A stretch of 52,646 nt of DNA from Nitrospira sp. (GCA_020846195.1 JADLEJ010000002.1:1-52646), one strand, 5' to 3'. Counted from the stretch's first letter, positions 26,486 to 35,453 are shown. Translations and numbers: made by a program. The notes: generated by a model from the letters alone, not told the origin.

Positions 26486-26524
26486 AGCGCAATTCTTGCG
26501 CTCGTGACTCTGCAAGAGCAGAGT
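26486..26524 (+). other. Two adjacent perfect hairpins in intergenic DNA
   Basis: AGCGCAA-TTC-TTGCGCT (26486-26502) is followed 4 nt later by ACTCTGC-AAGA-GCAGAGT (26507-26524). Each stem is 7 perfect pairs. Neither is followed by a T-tract, so an intrinsic terminator is unlikely. They mark the border between the pse operon and the AT-richer block. The rest of the 134-nt gap shows nothing clear. Confidence 0.5.
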
Positions 26525-26604
26525 TGCGGCGGGAGCGTGCTCGTCGCAGTCATACAGGGAAAACCATAACGATGTCCGAGACGAAAGAATGGTAAGGCGA
26601 ATTC

Positions 26605-27861
26605 ATGATTGATCTCACGCGATTGAAAAACAGAGTCCTGGGATATCCCCCCTATGCCTATTACTTTATTTTGGAAAGATTGAACCGAAAGTGGTCTATT
26701 GAGCGGACTCGATTCCGCGCCTGCACTGTGAATGCCGAGGTGCAGGACTATTCAAACAGCATCGAGTTCTTCCTGTTCAAAGAGCATAATCGAGGCAACG
26801 AGTTTGAGCAGCCAACCGAAGAGCGGGCGAAGCTGGTTTCCAATATTGCAAACAAGTTCAGAACAGACGCATGTTTTGTTTGCGCGAGCCCTCTGACTCC
26901 AATCGTGCAGATCGTCAATTTTGATGATCACTGCGACTATGTCGAGTATTCGTGGTGCCAGCAGTGCGATCATAGTCAGTATTCCGTCCTGCCATCCAAG
27001 GAGTGGATTACGAATTGGTATCTCACCAACTGGGATACGTCGAAGTCACTCGATCAAAATCTCGAAGTGCGGAGGCCGACCTATCGATATTACAATCGTC
27101 TGAAGGAATATCTAGGGGGGGGGAAATTAAAAGTTCTGGATATCGGAGCCGGTTACGGGGAGAAAATCCTTCCCTTCAAAGAACACGGGCATGAGCTTTT
27201 CTGCACGGAGGCCACTCCCAGAAGGGCGGACTATCTCCGCCGCCACGTCACGCCCAATGTGTTTCTCGGCTCTTTCGACGATCCCGGAGTGCAAGAACAA
27301 TTGCTGCGGCACGGACCCTATGATCTCATTTTCTCCTATCACGTTGTCGAACACATTTATAATCCCACGGAAGAGTTGCAGTTGCTCAAACAGATTGCTT
27401 CGAAGGATGCGATTTTCTATCTGGCAATCCCTGAGTTTTACAAAGAAGGGATTCTGAACAATATTTACCAGATGGAGCACGTCGAAAGCTTCAGCCGAAA
27501 CTCCGGCAAGTATCTCCTGAAGCAGTTGGGGTTTGAGACGATCTGCGCGAAGGACGATCTGTTTCAATACTACAGCGACTACTGTCAGTACTTCGTGGGG
27601 AAGAAGGCGGAAAGCCCGGAAAGTATCCGGGTCGATACAGGTTTCAACAGGCAAAAGATGACCGACTACCTCAACGAGGTATTTCATCTGGATCAGATTC
27701 AGCGCCTGTCCAGCAATGCCTTCTCATACACCTATTTCAAGCATGCCCCGTTGACCTATCTGGTCTCCAAGGACACGAAACAGAAGTGTCGGCAGGTAGA
27801 AAAGCATCTTCCGATCAGAATCTATCATAAAAACCTCCCTCTCTTTTGGATGGTCTCCTAG
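26605..27861 (+). CDS. Class I SAM-dependent methyltransferase with N-terminal zinc-ribbon-like Cys pairs
   Basis: The 418-residue protein has two Cys pairs (Cys90/Cys93 and Cys118/Cys121) before a Rossmann methyltransferase domain (KVLDIGAGYGEK near residue 178, then YDLIFSYHVVEHI). This layout resembles the sugar C-methyltransferases and other glycan methyltransferases. A tail of about 130 residues follows. A G9 run at 27115-27123 encodes Gly171-Gly173 in frame; a one-base slip would cut the protein before the catalytic domain. Base composition is clearly lower in GC than the lipid A block (23 of 60 bases at 26641-26700), suggesting later acquisition. A TAAGGCG site precedes the ATG. Confidence 0.78.
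   Translation: MIDLTRLKNRVLGYPPYAYYFILERLNRKWSIERTRFRACTVNAEVQDYSNSIEFFLFKEHNRGNEFEQPTEERAKLVSNIANKFRTDACFVCASPLTPIVQIVNFDDHCDYVEYSWCQQCDHSQYSVLPSKEWITNWYLTNWDTSKSLDQNLEVRRPTYRYYNRLKEYLGGGKLKVLDIGAGYGEKILPFKEHGHELFCTEATPRRADYLRRHVTPNVFLGSFDDPGVQEQLLRHGPYDLIFSYHVVEHIYNPTEELQLLKQIASKDAIFYLAIPEFYKEGILNNIYQMEHVESFSRNSGKYLLKQLGFETICAKDDLFQYYSDYCQYFVGKKAESPESIRVDTGFNRQKMTDYLNEVFHLDQIQRLSSNAFSYTYFKHAPLTYLVSKDTKQKCRQVEKHLPIRIYHKNLPLFWMVS
27115..27123 (+). repeat. G9 homopolymer inside the methyltransferase gene
   Basis: Nine consecutive G's code for three glycines just before the SAM-binding motif. Poly-G tracts of this length act as phase-variable switches in surface-glycan genes of Campylobacter. 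Whether this one varies is unknown. Confidence 0.85.
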
Positions 27862-27874
27862 CTCAGGGGCGTTG

Positions 27875-28810
27875 ATGTTCATTAGAGATTTGCTGGTGGA
27901 GCCTTTCCGGAAGCAATCCCTGTCGTTGTTTACCTTTCGCCTGTGTCAGTTTTTGCATGTCAGGACCAATGGGTGGTTTGATCTGCTGGCTAGAAAAGTT
28001 GTCGTGCCCTTTCGTCCCAAGATGAATTTCCCGCCTTCTCAATTATTCCCGAGGGCCGACCCGAGTAAAGCCGCCACGGCGCTCAAGGAAGAGGGGTATG
28101 CCGTTTTAGATGGTCAGCTGCCCGCACAATTGATTGAGGGAATCAAAGCGCTCGCGTTCACAACGCCTGCCTACGCCGCTGACCCTGCTGCCCAAATTGC
28201 CGTTACTGCAGACTCCATTCCTGCCGAGCACCCGCGATATGATTGGCGAATCGGAGATTTGATAGGCAATCAAGCGATTCAGCGGATTCTATTTGATAGC
28301 TATTTCCATCAGATTGCTCAGGAGTATTTGGGGTGCAGGCCTCGGCTTGCTCTTGTCGTTTTGTGGCTCAATCCGCCCTATAAGGGGGAGAATAGTCAGT
28401 ATGTGTTTCACTACGACAATGACGGACCGTCGTTTGTGAAATTCTTTGTCTACCTGTCTGACGTGACGGAGACCAACGGCCCGCATGTATTCATCCGAAA
28501 AAGCCATTCGCCCGTCAAGCCCAGGCGGTTTCATAAGTGCTCACGGTATGAAGAGCCCTCCCTGCTTGAGTATTTCGGAGCGGAGAATAAGACAACATTT
28601 GTCGGCCCCGCAGGGACGATGATTGCCGAGGATACGATGGGATTTCACCGGGGAAGCGATGTCGTGCAATCCTATCGTCTGATCTTTCAGTTGGAGTACA
28701 GTGTGGTGGATATTCCTCATGCCGAGGAGTTTGGGGCGGGTATTCAGCGACTGAAAGTCAGTGGATTAGAGCCCTCCCTTCAAAAAGTCTTGGCCAAATA
28801 CTACTGCTGA
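27875..28810 (+). CDS. Phytanoyl-CoA dioxygenase (PhyH)-family protein
   Basis: The 311-residue protein has the 2-oxoglutarate/Fe(II) dioxygenase core: FHYDND carries the HxD iron ligands (His179, Asp181), and GFHRGS gives the distal histidine (His258), with an arginine for 2-oxoglutarate further on. The family hydroxylates varied small molecules; within a glycan region it may hydroxylate a lipid or sugar. ATG 27875 is preferred over TTG 27872. It lies 13 nt after the methyltransferase, so they may be cotranscribed. The substrate cannot be told. Confidence 0.82.
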   Translation: MFIRDLLVEPFRKQSLSLFTFRLCQFLHVRTNGWFDLLARKVVVPFRPKMNFPPSQLFPRADPSKAATALKEEGYAVLDGQLPAQLIEGIKALAFTTPAYAADPAAQIAVTADSIPAEHPRYDWRIGDLIGNQAIQRILFDSYFHQIAQEYLGCRPRLALVVLWLNPPYKGENSQYVFHYDNDGPSFVKFFVYLSDVTETNGPHVFIRKSHSPVKPRRFHKCSRYEEPSLLEYFGAENKTTFVGPAGTMIAEDTMGFHRGSDVVQSYRLIFQLEYSVVDIPHAEEFGAGIQRLKVSGLEPSLQKVLAKYYC

Positions 28811-28924
28811 ACGTGTTTCCCCTAGCTTCTCGATCGCGTGCGTTCGCGACCGGTCGAGCGTTTCGTCAAGAAGCAGTTTTCTGTTGAGCGATGGCCGGAT
28901 TACCCCTGAACGGAGAACGCCCGC

Positions 28925-30691
28925 GTGCGTGAATCTATAAAAGTGCTGTTTGATCGGCAGCAGCGGAAGCAGGCTGTCATGTTGATGGTCTTCAGCCTGG
29001 TGCTCGCTTGTATTGAAGCGCTCGGAGTCGGGTCCGTTGTTCCGTTTGTGACAATGCTGCAAGCTCCTGAGTCCCTGGAAGGGACAAGACTGTGGAATAT
29101 TCTTGTCATGGTCTTTGGACAGAAGAACCCTCACTCGATGGTGGTGTCTCTCGGGGGGGCGTTATTGGTGGTGTTCGTGTTGAAAAATGCGTTAACCGGC
29201 ATTCAGTTCAGATTAAATTATGGGTTTGTCCATGAGTTTTTCAGGCGGTTGTCTTCTCGTCTGCTCGCGAGTTATATGGCCCAGCCATTTGTGTTTTTTC
29301 TCGGCGCGAACTGCGCCATCTTGTCGAAAAATGTGATGACGGAAACCTATTACGTTGCGGAGCAGATCGTCGCGCCGGCGTTGATGCTCTTCTCCGAGGT
29401 CCTGGTCTTACTGGCAGTAATCGGTGTCTTATTTCTCTATGAGCCGGTTCTTTCGTTGGTCGCTCTTGGGGCGATTGGCGCTGTGCTGGGCGGGATCTAT
29501 TATTTTTCCGGCCAGGTCAGCCGGAGACTTGGCCGGACGCGAGAGTCTACATCGAGTCAAATGGCAAAAGTCTGCCATGAATCATTGTCGGGAATTAAGG
29601 ATATTAAAGTGTCCGGGACGGAAGCCTACTTTGTGGGGATTTATGATGCATTGGCAGCCGTACAAACCAGAGCCACGGCCTTGCATCTGACACTAGAGCA
29701 AGTCCCAAAATTGGTTATCGAAACAGGCGTGGCAGGAACGTTGATTGCCTTGATCCTCTACTTTAAGGGGTCAGGGACAGATGCGAGTGGGGCTACTGCA
29801 ACATTGGCAATGTATTTGGTTGCTGCGTATAGGCTCATGCCTTCCGTCAATCGCATCAATACATCGATTATCCGTCTGCGATATCTTGAAGCTGGTTATG
29901 CGGCCTTCGCACCAGTGCTGATCGAAGCGCTTCATCGAAATGCATTCGAGCAAGCACCCGTCGCACCGTTGCTCTTAGAGAAGGAGCTGGTTCTGGCAGA
30001 CGTACGATTCCGCTATCCTGGTGGGGAAGTCCCTGTGCTCGATGGCATCGCGCTGCATGTGCACAAGGGAGAAGTCGTCGGGTTTGTTGGAGCTTCCGGT
30101 GCCGGCAAGAGTACGCTGATCAATGTCATTCTTGGACTTTTAAAACCAGATGAAGGGCAGCTGTGCGTCGATGGGCGCTCCCTCACTGACAGGGAGATTC
30201 GGTCCTGGCAGGCGGCGGTCGCCTATGTGCCGCAGCATGTGTTCATTGCCGATGACACGCTGGCTCACAATGTGGCCCTCGGAACTCCCCATGAGCAGAT
30301 CGATTGGCAACGACTTCGCCACGTCCTCGATGTTGTGCAACTGTCGGACCTGATTAAGGAGCTTCCCGAGGGAGTGTCCAGCCCTGTGGGCGAACGCGGC
30401 GCCCGCGTTTCCGGGGGGCAGATTCAGCGTCTTGGAATCGCACGGGCGTTGTATCGCAACCGGCCGATTCTCGTGCTTGATGAGGCGACGAGCGCCTTGG
30501 ATGTCGAGACCGAGGAGCGGATTATCCGTGCGTTGCACGAAGATGCGAAAGACCAGACCATTCTTATCATTGCCCACCGCTATCTGTCATTGCGAAATTG
30601 CGATCGGATCTATCGGCTTGAGAACGGCAGAGTGACCGCGGCTATGACATATGAGGAATTGCAGCGGTCCGTCGAAAATATTTCCTCATGA
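28925..30691 (+). CDS. ABC exporter with fused membrane and ATPase domains (PglK/MsbA-type flippase)
   Basis: The 588-residue protein has an N-terminal membrane domain (residues about 15-320, six predicted helices) and an ATPase with Walker A GASGAGKST (389-397), signature VSGGQIQRLG, Walker B ILVLDEATSALD and IAHRYLSL. The N-terminal segment (ACIEALGVGSVVPFV) resembles PglK-like lipid-linked oligosaccharide flippases. No Wzx is seen in the window, so this could flip the glycan-lipid intermediate, but that is inference. It has a GTG start after a GGAGAA site. A G7 run lies at 29153-29159. The stop overlaps a 33-codon frame by 4 nt. Confidence 0.82.
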   Translation: MRESIKVLFDRQQRKQAVMLMVFSLVLACIEALGVGSVVPFVTMLQAPESLEGTRLWNILVMVFGQKNPHSMVVSLGGALLVVFVLKNALTGIQFRLNYGFVHEFFRRLSSRLLASYMAQPFVFFLGANCAILSKNVMTETYYVAEQIVAPALMLFSEVLVLLAVIGVLFLYEPVLSLVALGAIGAVLGGIYYFSGQVSRRLGRTRESTSSQMAKVCHESLSGIKDIKVSGTEAYFVGIYDALAAVQTRATALHLTLEQVPKLVIETGVAGTLIALILYFKGSGTDASGATATLAMYLVAAYRLMPSVNRINTSIIRLRYLEAGYAAFAPVLIEALHRNAFEQAPVAPLLLEKELVLADVRFRYPGGEVPVLDGIALHVHKGEVVGFVGASGAGKSTLINVILGLLKPDEGQLCVDGRSLTDREIRSWQAAVAYVPQHVFIADDTLAHNVALGTPHEQIDWQRLRHVLDVVQLSDLIKELPEGVSSPVGERGARVSGGQIQRLGIARALYRNRPILVLDEATSALDVETEERIIRALHEDAKDQTILIIAHRYLSLRNCDRIYRLENGRVTAAMTYEELQRSVENISS

Positions 30692-30789
30692 TCGGATGGG
30701 AAGCCCTGAAATCGCACATGCTGAATCAGCTGGAGCGTCATCTCTCCTTCGAACAGAAGATGTTCGCGGCGCGGCCCGGATATGAATGA
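30688..30789 (+). CDS. Possible 33-residue protein
   Basis: An ATG at 30688 overlaps the ABC exporter stop (ATGA) and opens a 33-codon frame (starting MIGWEALKSHM, rich in L, E, K) that ends at 30787-30789, eight bases into the next gene. The tight overlaps on both sides are like those of real genes here and could serve translational coupling. There is no known family and no strong ribosome site. It may also be an alternative leader or chance. Confidence 0.35.
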   Translation: MIGWEALKSHMLNQLERHLSFEQKMFAARPGYE

Positions 30790-31981
30790 CTCGATAACGA
30801 GAGTCGCGAATAGCGGATCTTCGCAGCCGCACGCCTCTGCGGTGGAGGTTCGATCGGCGTGGGGCCGTCTTCAGCGGTATGGCAGAGCGCTCCCCCAGTT
30901 GCCGTTGCTGATTCGATGTGCGCTGGATCGACCCGGCGAGCAATCCGACGATCAACATATTCGGGCGGGTCTTGAATGGCTATTGCGTGCACAGTCCATG
31001 GGAGGCGGCGGAGGGTACGCGCATTCGTTTAGTTTTGTCGACGGGTGGATCGCGCCGTATCCTGAAACGACCGGGTATCTCATTCCAACGCTGCATCAAG
31101 CCTATGTACGGTATCAAGTTCCGGCCCTGCTCGCGTCCGCGGTTTCCGCAACGCAGTGGCTCTATGCCATGCAGCGCACAGATGGAGCATTTGCCGATCT
31201 CCACGGCTATCCGCAGGTATTCGATACGGGACAGATTTTGATCGGCTTCAATTATGTCGCGGAGCATCTGCGGAATGAACGGAACGATCGCGCCATTCGG
31301 TCGGCCGCCGAGTGGCTTGTCCGCGTACAGGAGCCGAATGGCAGTTTTGTCCGCCATGCCTACCACGAGAGGTGTCACAGCTATTACTCTCGCGTTGGAG
31401 CGGCGCTAATTCGTTCAGGTAGAATTCTTGGCGTGACCGGTTTTGAGGAGGCCGGTTGTCGTAACCTGGAGTGGACGCTTTCGCAGCAGTCGCCCGCCGG
31501 ATATTTTTCACACATGTCGTTTGATGAGGGCTCTCCGTTCTTACATACGATGGTCTATGTCATGGAGGGATTGTTGGATGGCTATGAGTTGACTCGTGAC
31601 CGGCGCTACCTTGACGCGGTCTTGCGTTTTGCCGAGGCGTTACTCCGCAGTTCCAGCCAACGTGATCATGTTCTGCGTTCCCGATATCATTCGGATTTTT
31701 CCGTCGCCGATTCAGGAAGGTGTCTCGTCGGTCTGGCACAGTGGGCCGGCGTGTGTTTTCGTCTTTTGGTCATTACCGGGAATGAGCGGTATCGCGATGA
31801 AGGGTATAAGAGTACTCGCTATGTGAAATCCAAACAGCTCTTTGTTCAGCATGAGGATGTGTACGGCGGCCTGCCCGGCAGTGCGCCGGTCAATGGGCGC
31901 TATATGGGATATAGCTTGCCCAATTGGGGGCTGAAGTTTTTCATCGATGCCTTATTGCTCAAGACGGCAATGCCGGTCTGA
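30782..31981 (+). CDS. Alpha/alpha-toroid protein with Q-x-x-D/N-G-x-F repeats, function unknown
   Basis: I do not recognise a named family. The 399-residue protein, with no signal peptide, has at least four repeats of the form W-L-x(2-3)-Q-x(2)-D/N/A-G-x-F/Y (near residues 66, 126, 184 and 238), typical of (alpha/alpha)6 toroids such as prenyltransferase/terpene cyclase-like proteins, uronyl epimerases and six-hairpin glycosidases. Conserved-looking pieces include PETTGYLIPTL, DTGQILIGF and a late DSGRCLVGLAQW. Between an ABC exporter and a pyruvyl transferase it may act on the glycan as an epimerase, lyase or hydrolase. ATG 30782 is chosen; the preceding small frame overlaps it. Confidence 0.7.
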   Translation: MNDSITRVANSGSSQPHASAVEVRSAWGRLQRYGRALPQLPLLIRCALDRPGEQSDDQHIRAGLEWLLRAQSMGGGGGYAHSFSFVDGWIAPYPETTGYLIPTLHQAYVRYQVPALLASAVSATQWLYAMQRTDGAFADLHGYPQVFDTGQILIGFNYVAEHLRNERNDRAIRSAAEWLVRVQEPNGSFVRHAYHERCHSYYSRVGAALIRSGRILGVTGFEEAGCRNLEWTLSQQSPAGYFSHMSFDEGSPFLHTMVYVMEGLLDGYELTRDRRYLDAVLRFAEALLRSSSQRDHVLRSRYHSDFSVADSGRCLVGLAQWAGVCFRLLVITGNERYRDEGYKSTRYVKSKQLFVQHEDVYGGLPGSAPVNGRYMGYSLPNWGLKFFIDALLLKTAMPV

Positions 31982-32075
31982 TTCGAGAGTGTCTCCGGAA
32001 TAACATTCGGGCCTCTCCTCTCCGCAAACGCGCGGCGCACAGGTTGCGACGTGCTCAGAGCATTCGACAGGCGTT

Positions 32076-33188
32076 ATGCGCTATTTTCTCTACGGCTATT
32101 ACGGGCACGGTAATTTTGGCGACGATCTGTTGTTGCATGCGTTGATTGCAGGCATACAGCAGCGGGATTGTACTGCAGAATTTGTTGTGAAGAGCCATAG
32201 CCAGGTTCCAGGGCTCGCACATTTGCCCAATGTTTATTTTAGCGAAACCGATCGGGTGTTCGAGGGGAACAGCGGCAAGCTTGTCAAAGGGGTTCGCCAC
32301 CTTCTTGCGCTTTTGCGCCTGGTCGACAACGCGGATGTTTTCGTTATTGGCGGAGGATCGTTATTCATCGACAAAGGCCGGTGCAACTTCAGTTTGTTGT
32401 TTCTCTGGTGTGCCGCTCGATTCGCGAAACTGCGGCGGCGCCGGATTATTATTGCCGGGGTGGGATTTGATATTTTGTCGAATTCGTTCAGCCTCTGGCT
32501 GAGCCGCGGGATAGTGGCGTCGGCTGAATTTGTGGCGATTCGAGACGCAGTATCGCTCTCCTATCTTGACCATCTCTCTGTGCCAAGCCTGCGCTATGCG
32601 GCCGATCTTGCTCTTGCGGATCCCGCAATAGTTCCCGCGAGTAGGAAAGGGGCAGATAGGAAACGGAAGGTAATCGGAATTTGTATGATCGATTACTTCC
32701 GCACCGTGGATATCTCTGCCAAGAAACATGATGCGTATCTGGCTCGCGTGGCGGAGTTATTACGGCAAAACCAGGATCGATTTGATTTTTGCTGTCTTGC
32801 TTTTCAGGAAGGGGTAGGGCAGCGCGACGATTGGATGTATCAGGTCCTGAAGGGGCAATTCCCGGCGTTGTCGTATAAGCATCTTTCGGCGCGGGCGGAT
32901 CTGGAATTTTTGAGGGACGAGATTGATCTGGTCGTCACGACGCGGTTCCATTTGGGGTTGTTGGGGGCCATGCTGGGCAAGCCCGTCGCCATCATCAGCC
33001 ATGAGTTGAAGCTTGCGGCGCTGGCGCTCGAACTCGCGTTGCCGACGGTCTTCATGGAAGAGTTTATCGAAGGGCAGGGAGTTGAGTTAGTCGAAATGCT
33101 GGAACGGTTCGACTACAAGGAGCTAGTGAGCAAGCTCGATCGGCAGCGTGTGCGGGCGGAAAGAAATTTTGATTGGGTCATACGATGA
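32076..33188 (+). CDS. Polysaccharide pyruvyl transferase-family protein
   Basis: The 370-residue protein begins with the family pattern YGYYGHGNFGDDLLLHAL (PF04230, CsaB/WcaK-type) and has VIGGGSLF near residue 90, IIAGVGFD, and a C-terminal TTRFHLGLLGAMLGKPVAIIS segment. The family adds pyruvyl ketals to sugars from phosphoenolpyruvate. Its presence suggests an acidic decoration of the surface glycan. It follows a 94-nt gap with no clear signals. The stop overlaps the next gene by 4 nt (ATGA). Confidence 0.87.
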   Translation: MRYFLYGYYGHGNFGDDLLLHALIAGIQQRDCTAEFVVKSHSQVPGLAHLPNVYFSETDRVFEGNSGKLVKGVRHLLALLRLVDNADVFVIGGGSLFIDKGRCNFSLLFLWCAARFAKLRRRRIIIAGVGFDILSNSFSLWLSRGIVASAEFVAIRDAVSLSYLDHLSVPSLRYAADLALADPAIVPASRKGADRKRKVIGICMIDYFRTVDISAKKHDAYLARVAELLRQNQDRFDFCCLAFQEGVGQRDDWMYQVLKGQFPALSYKHLSARADLEFLRDEIDLVVTTRFHLGLLGAMLGKPVAIISHELKLAALALELALPTVFMEEFIEGQGVELVEMLERFDYKELVSKLDRQRVRAERNFDWVIR

Positions 33189-34648
33189 AGATCGCTGTAT
33201 ATGCCTTTGCGAATACAGCCTACTTCTTCCACGCGCTTATCCGTGAAGCAAGGCATACAAGTGAGATTGAGTGGAGCGTTATTCTGCCTCGAGGGCAATG
33301 CAGGAATTTATTTGATGGGCTCTTGCCCCAGGATCGCGTGTTTTATCTGTATCGAGAATTCACTCGTGCGTACGAACAGGCCTCGAATCCATTCCCGTTC
33401 AGCATTCCAGACGGGGCCGACAATATTTTTCTGTCGCTCAGCAAGGACAAAGATGGCTATCGCCACCTTGATAAAGAGGAACAGATTCGGCGTGCGGCCG
33501 CTATCTATTCGCGGTACAAGCAATTTCTGCAAGCGGATCGCCCGGACTACGTGTTGTTTCCAGACCTGGAGACCGTTGACGGTTTTATCCTCATAAATCT
33601 GTGCTATGAGCTTGGAATCGAGCCGGTCTACTATGTCGGCACACGCAGCCTCGGAAGATCATTTTTTACTCATTCGCCATACGAAGAATTGCCGCGGTAT
33701 TTCGGGTACTATACGGCAGAGGATTTGACCCTCGCCGATGAGGCTCTGGCGCTATTCGCGAAGGGGCAATTGTCGGCCGCTCGAATGGCTTCTGCCCTGA
33801 GCGGGAACAATGTGATTCCAATTGAACAGCCCGGTCTGTTTCGGAGAATGCTCGACAACGCTGTGGTGTATTTTCGCTATGAACGGCTGTACAAGGGCGA
33901 AGACAATTTCCTCCAAAAAGTCAAAACCAATATCAAGCCGGCCCTTTATCTGTACAGAAAGTTTCGATTCAAAATGGGGCAGGCCTGCTATTTTGATATT
34001 CGTCGTTTGAACGATAAGCTGCCAGAGAATTTCGTTCTGTTTGCCCTGCAATATACGCCGGAGTCATCTATTAATGGCCTGGAGCCGTATTTTATAGAGC
34101 AGACAAGGGCGATCGATCTTATCCGCCACCACCTTCCCTCCGGGTACTATGTGTTGGTTAAGGAGCATCCGGCGATTGCCGGGGTACGGTCTAACAGTTT
34201 CTATGAAACATTGCGACATATGCCAGGCGTCCAACTCGTACACCCCTCGGTGCCGACTATGCCTCTGGTTGAAAAAGCGAAACTGATCGCATCGATTACC
34301 GGCACCATTGGTCTGGAATGCTTTTTTGCTGGGCGCCCGTGCATGTTATTCGGGCGGAACTTCTTCAAGCATCTGTGCGGTTCATACGAGAGTTACCCAG
34401 ATTTTTCTCGGGATCTTCGGAAACTGTTGTTTGAATTCCAATCGCCGACGGAAGACGAGAAGCGGGTGGCCTTGGCCAGGATTTTCAATGTTTCCAATGC
34501 GTGCTATCTCGGAGATCCAGTTGCTCAGCCGATGGCGATGGATGAAGCGAATATTCGCAACTATCTAGCTGCCGTCATGAAACATATCTCACGGATTTCG
34601 GAGCGTACACGCGGTCAGGTATCTAGCCGTCATTCTGCAAGCTGTTAA
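33185..34648 (+). CDS. Capsule-polysaccharide-synthesis-like (PF05159-type) protein
   Basis: The 487-residue protein resembles the capsule synthesis family that includes KpsS/KpsC-type Kdo transferases: late motifs YVLVKEHPAIAGVRSNSFYE and ITGTIGLECFFAGRPCMLFG match the GT-B C-terminal half, and the N-terminus (MKIAVYAFANTAYFFHALI) starts a Rossmann domain. It may be a glycosyltransferase for an acidic sugar. ATG 33185 overlaps the upstream stop, and the longer open frame from 33173 is not needed. It is followed by 172 nt with two weak inverted repeats. Function within the family is not certain. Confidence 0.72.
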   Translation: MKIAVYAFANTAYFFHALIREARHTSEIEWSVILPRGQCRNLFDGLLPQDRVFYLYREFTRAYEQASNPFPFSIPDGADNIFLSLSKDKDGYRHLDKEEQIRRAAAIYSRYKQFLQADRPDYVLFPDLETVDGFILINLCYELGIEPVYYVGTRSLGRSFFTHSPYEELPRYFGYYTAEDLTLADEALALFAKGQLSAARMASALSGNNVIPIEQPGLFRRMLDNAVVYFRYERLYKGEDNFLQKVKTNIKPALYLYRKFRFKMGQACYFDIRRLNDKLPENFVLFALQYTPESSINGLEPYFIEQTRAIDLIRHHLPSGYYVLVKEHPAIAGVRSNSFYETLRHMPGVQLVHPSVPTMPLVEKAKLIASITGTIGLECFFAGRPCMLFGRNFFKHLCGSYESYPDFSRDLRKLLFEFQSPTEDEKRVALARIFNVSNACYLGDPVAQPMAMDEANIRNYLAAVMKHISRISERTRGQVSSRHSASC

Positions 34649-34820
34649 GGATCTACGGGGTCAGCTGAGAAAAGTTACATTCTTCTGCGCGACGTAGTGT
34701 GCGATTCAGCCAGTGGTGAGACTGTGGGGAAGCGTTCGGGGGACGCTACTGATGGCGTGCAATGCATTTGTCGGTTCTTGATTGCGGAAATGCTCACTGT
34801 GACTTTGTGGTGGGACCAGG
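34649..34820. other. 172-nt gap with two weak inverted repeats
   Basis: This gap holds AGCGT (34731-34735) / ACGCT (34743-34747) with a 7-nt loop, and GCATTT (34764-34769) / AAATGC (34788-34793). The first bases (GGGTCAGCTGAGAAAAGTTA) faintly recall an insertion-sequence end, but no partner end or transposase is seen. No good promoter is visible. Confidence 0.3.
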
Positions 34821-35453
34821 ATGGAATACATGATTAATTTTAGGCGTCCAGATCCTTCACAGAACGATCCCGGCTCAATCGAATATGCCGATCATTATGT
34901 CTCTACGCATGTGAGCGCATCAGATGAATTTACCTACAAGGCTGGATATCTTGAATTTCTTTTGATTGATGCGTTGTTTGATCAGTACACCATGCTCGAC
35001 GTCGGCTGCGGTACCGGAGGGTACTACCGGTTGCTTAGGAACTATCGCCATATTACCGGGTTGGACTTTTCACCTCATATGATTAACGCAGCGAAACAAC
35101 TGAAGGCCGATCAAGGCAGAGAGAGAGTGGATTTCGTGTGTGGTCGCTTCGATGAGTTTGAGCCTGGGCAAAAGCGATACGATGTCGTGAGATGTACCGT
35201 AGTCGGGTGGTATGAACCGTGGAGCATGGCAAGTTTGGAGAAAGTCTATGGTTTGCTCAATGAGCATGGAGTGGCGATTTTCTGCGCGACACCTCCAGAC
35301 TCCCTTGTGAAATGGCTGAAGTATCTTCTGGTTGGCGGCTGGACCAAGATTATCAGCAGGAAGAAGGCTCGTACTATGTTGTCGAAGGCGGGCTTGAAGC
35401 AATTGTGTGCGATAGAGCATTCGCATGCTGTGTTAATATTTGCTCAAAAGTAG
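34821..35453 (+). CDS. Class I SAM-dependent methyltransferase
   Basis: The 210-residue protein has the SAM motif MLDVGCGTGGYYRLL (near residue 58), the acidic LDFSPHMINAA and a short C-terminal part ending HAVLIFAQK, a compact methyltransferase of the type that methylates small molecules or sugars. Its base composition is AT-rich compared with the lipid A block, as for the other methyltransferase of this region. ATG 34830 is a possible alternative start. It stands alone between two gaps of 172 and 122 nt, so it may be an independent insertion. Confidence 0.78.
   Translation: MEYMINFRRPDPSQNDPGSIEYADHYVSTHVSASDEFTYKAGYLEFLLIDALFDQYTMLDVGCGTGGYYRLLRNYRHITGLDFSPHMINAAKQLKADQGRERVDFVCGRFDEFEPGQKRYDVVRCTVVGWYEPWSMASLEKVYGLLNEHGVAIFCATPPDSLVKWLKYLLVGGWTKIISRKKARTMLSKAGLKQLCAIEHSHAVLIFAQK

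Noticed and set aside
34649..34680. Insertion sequence end
   Set aside because: Only a faint resemblance; no second end, target duplication or transposase is visible.
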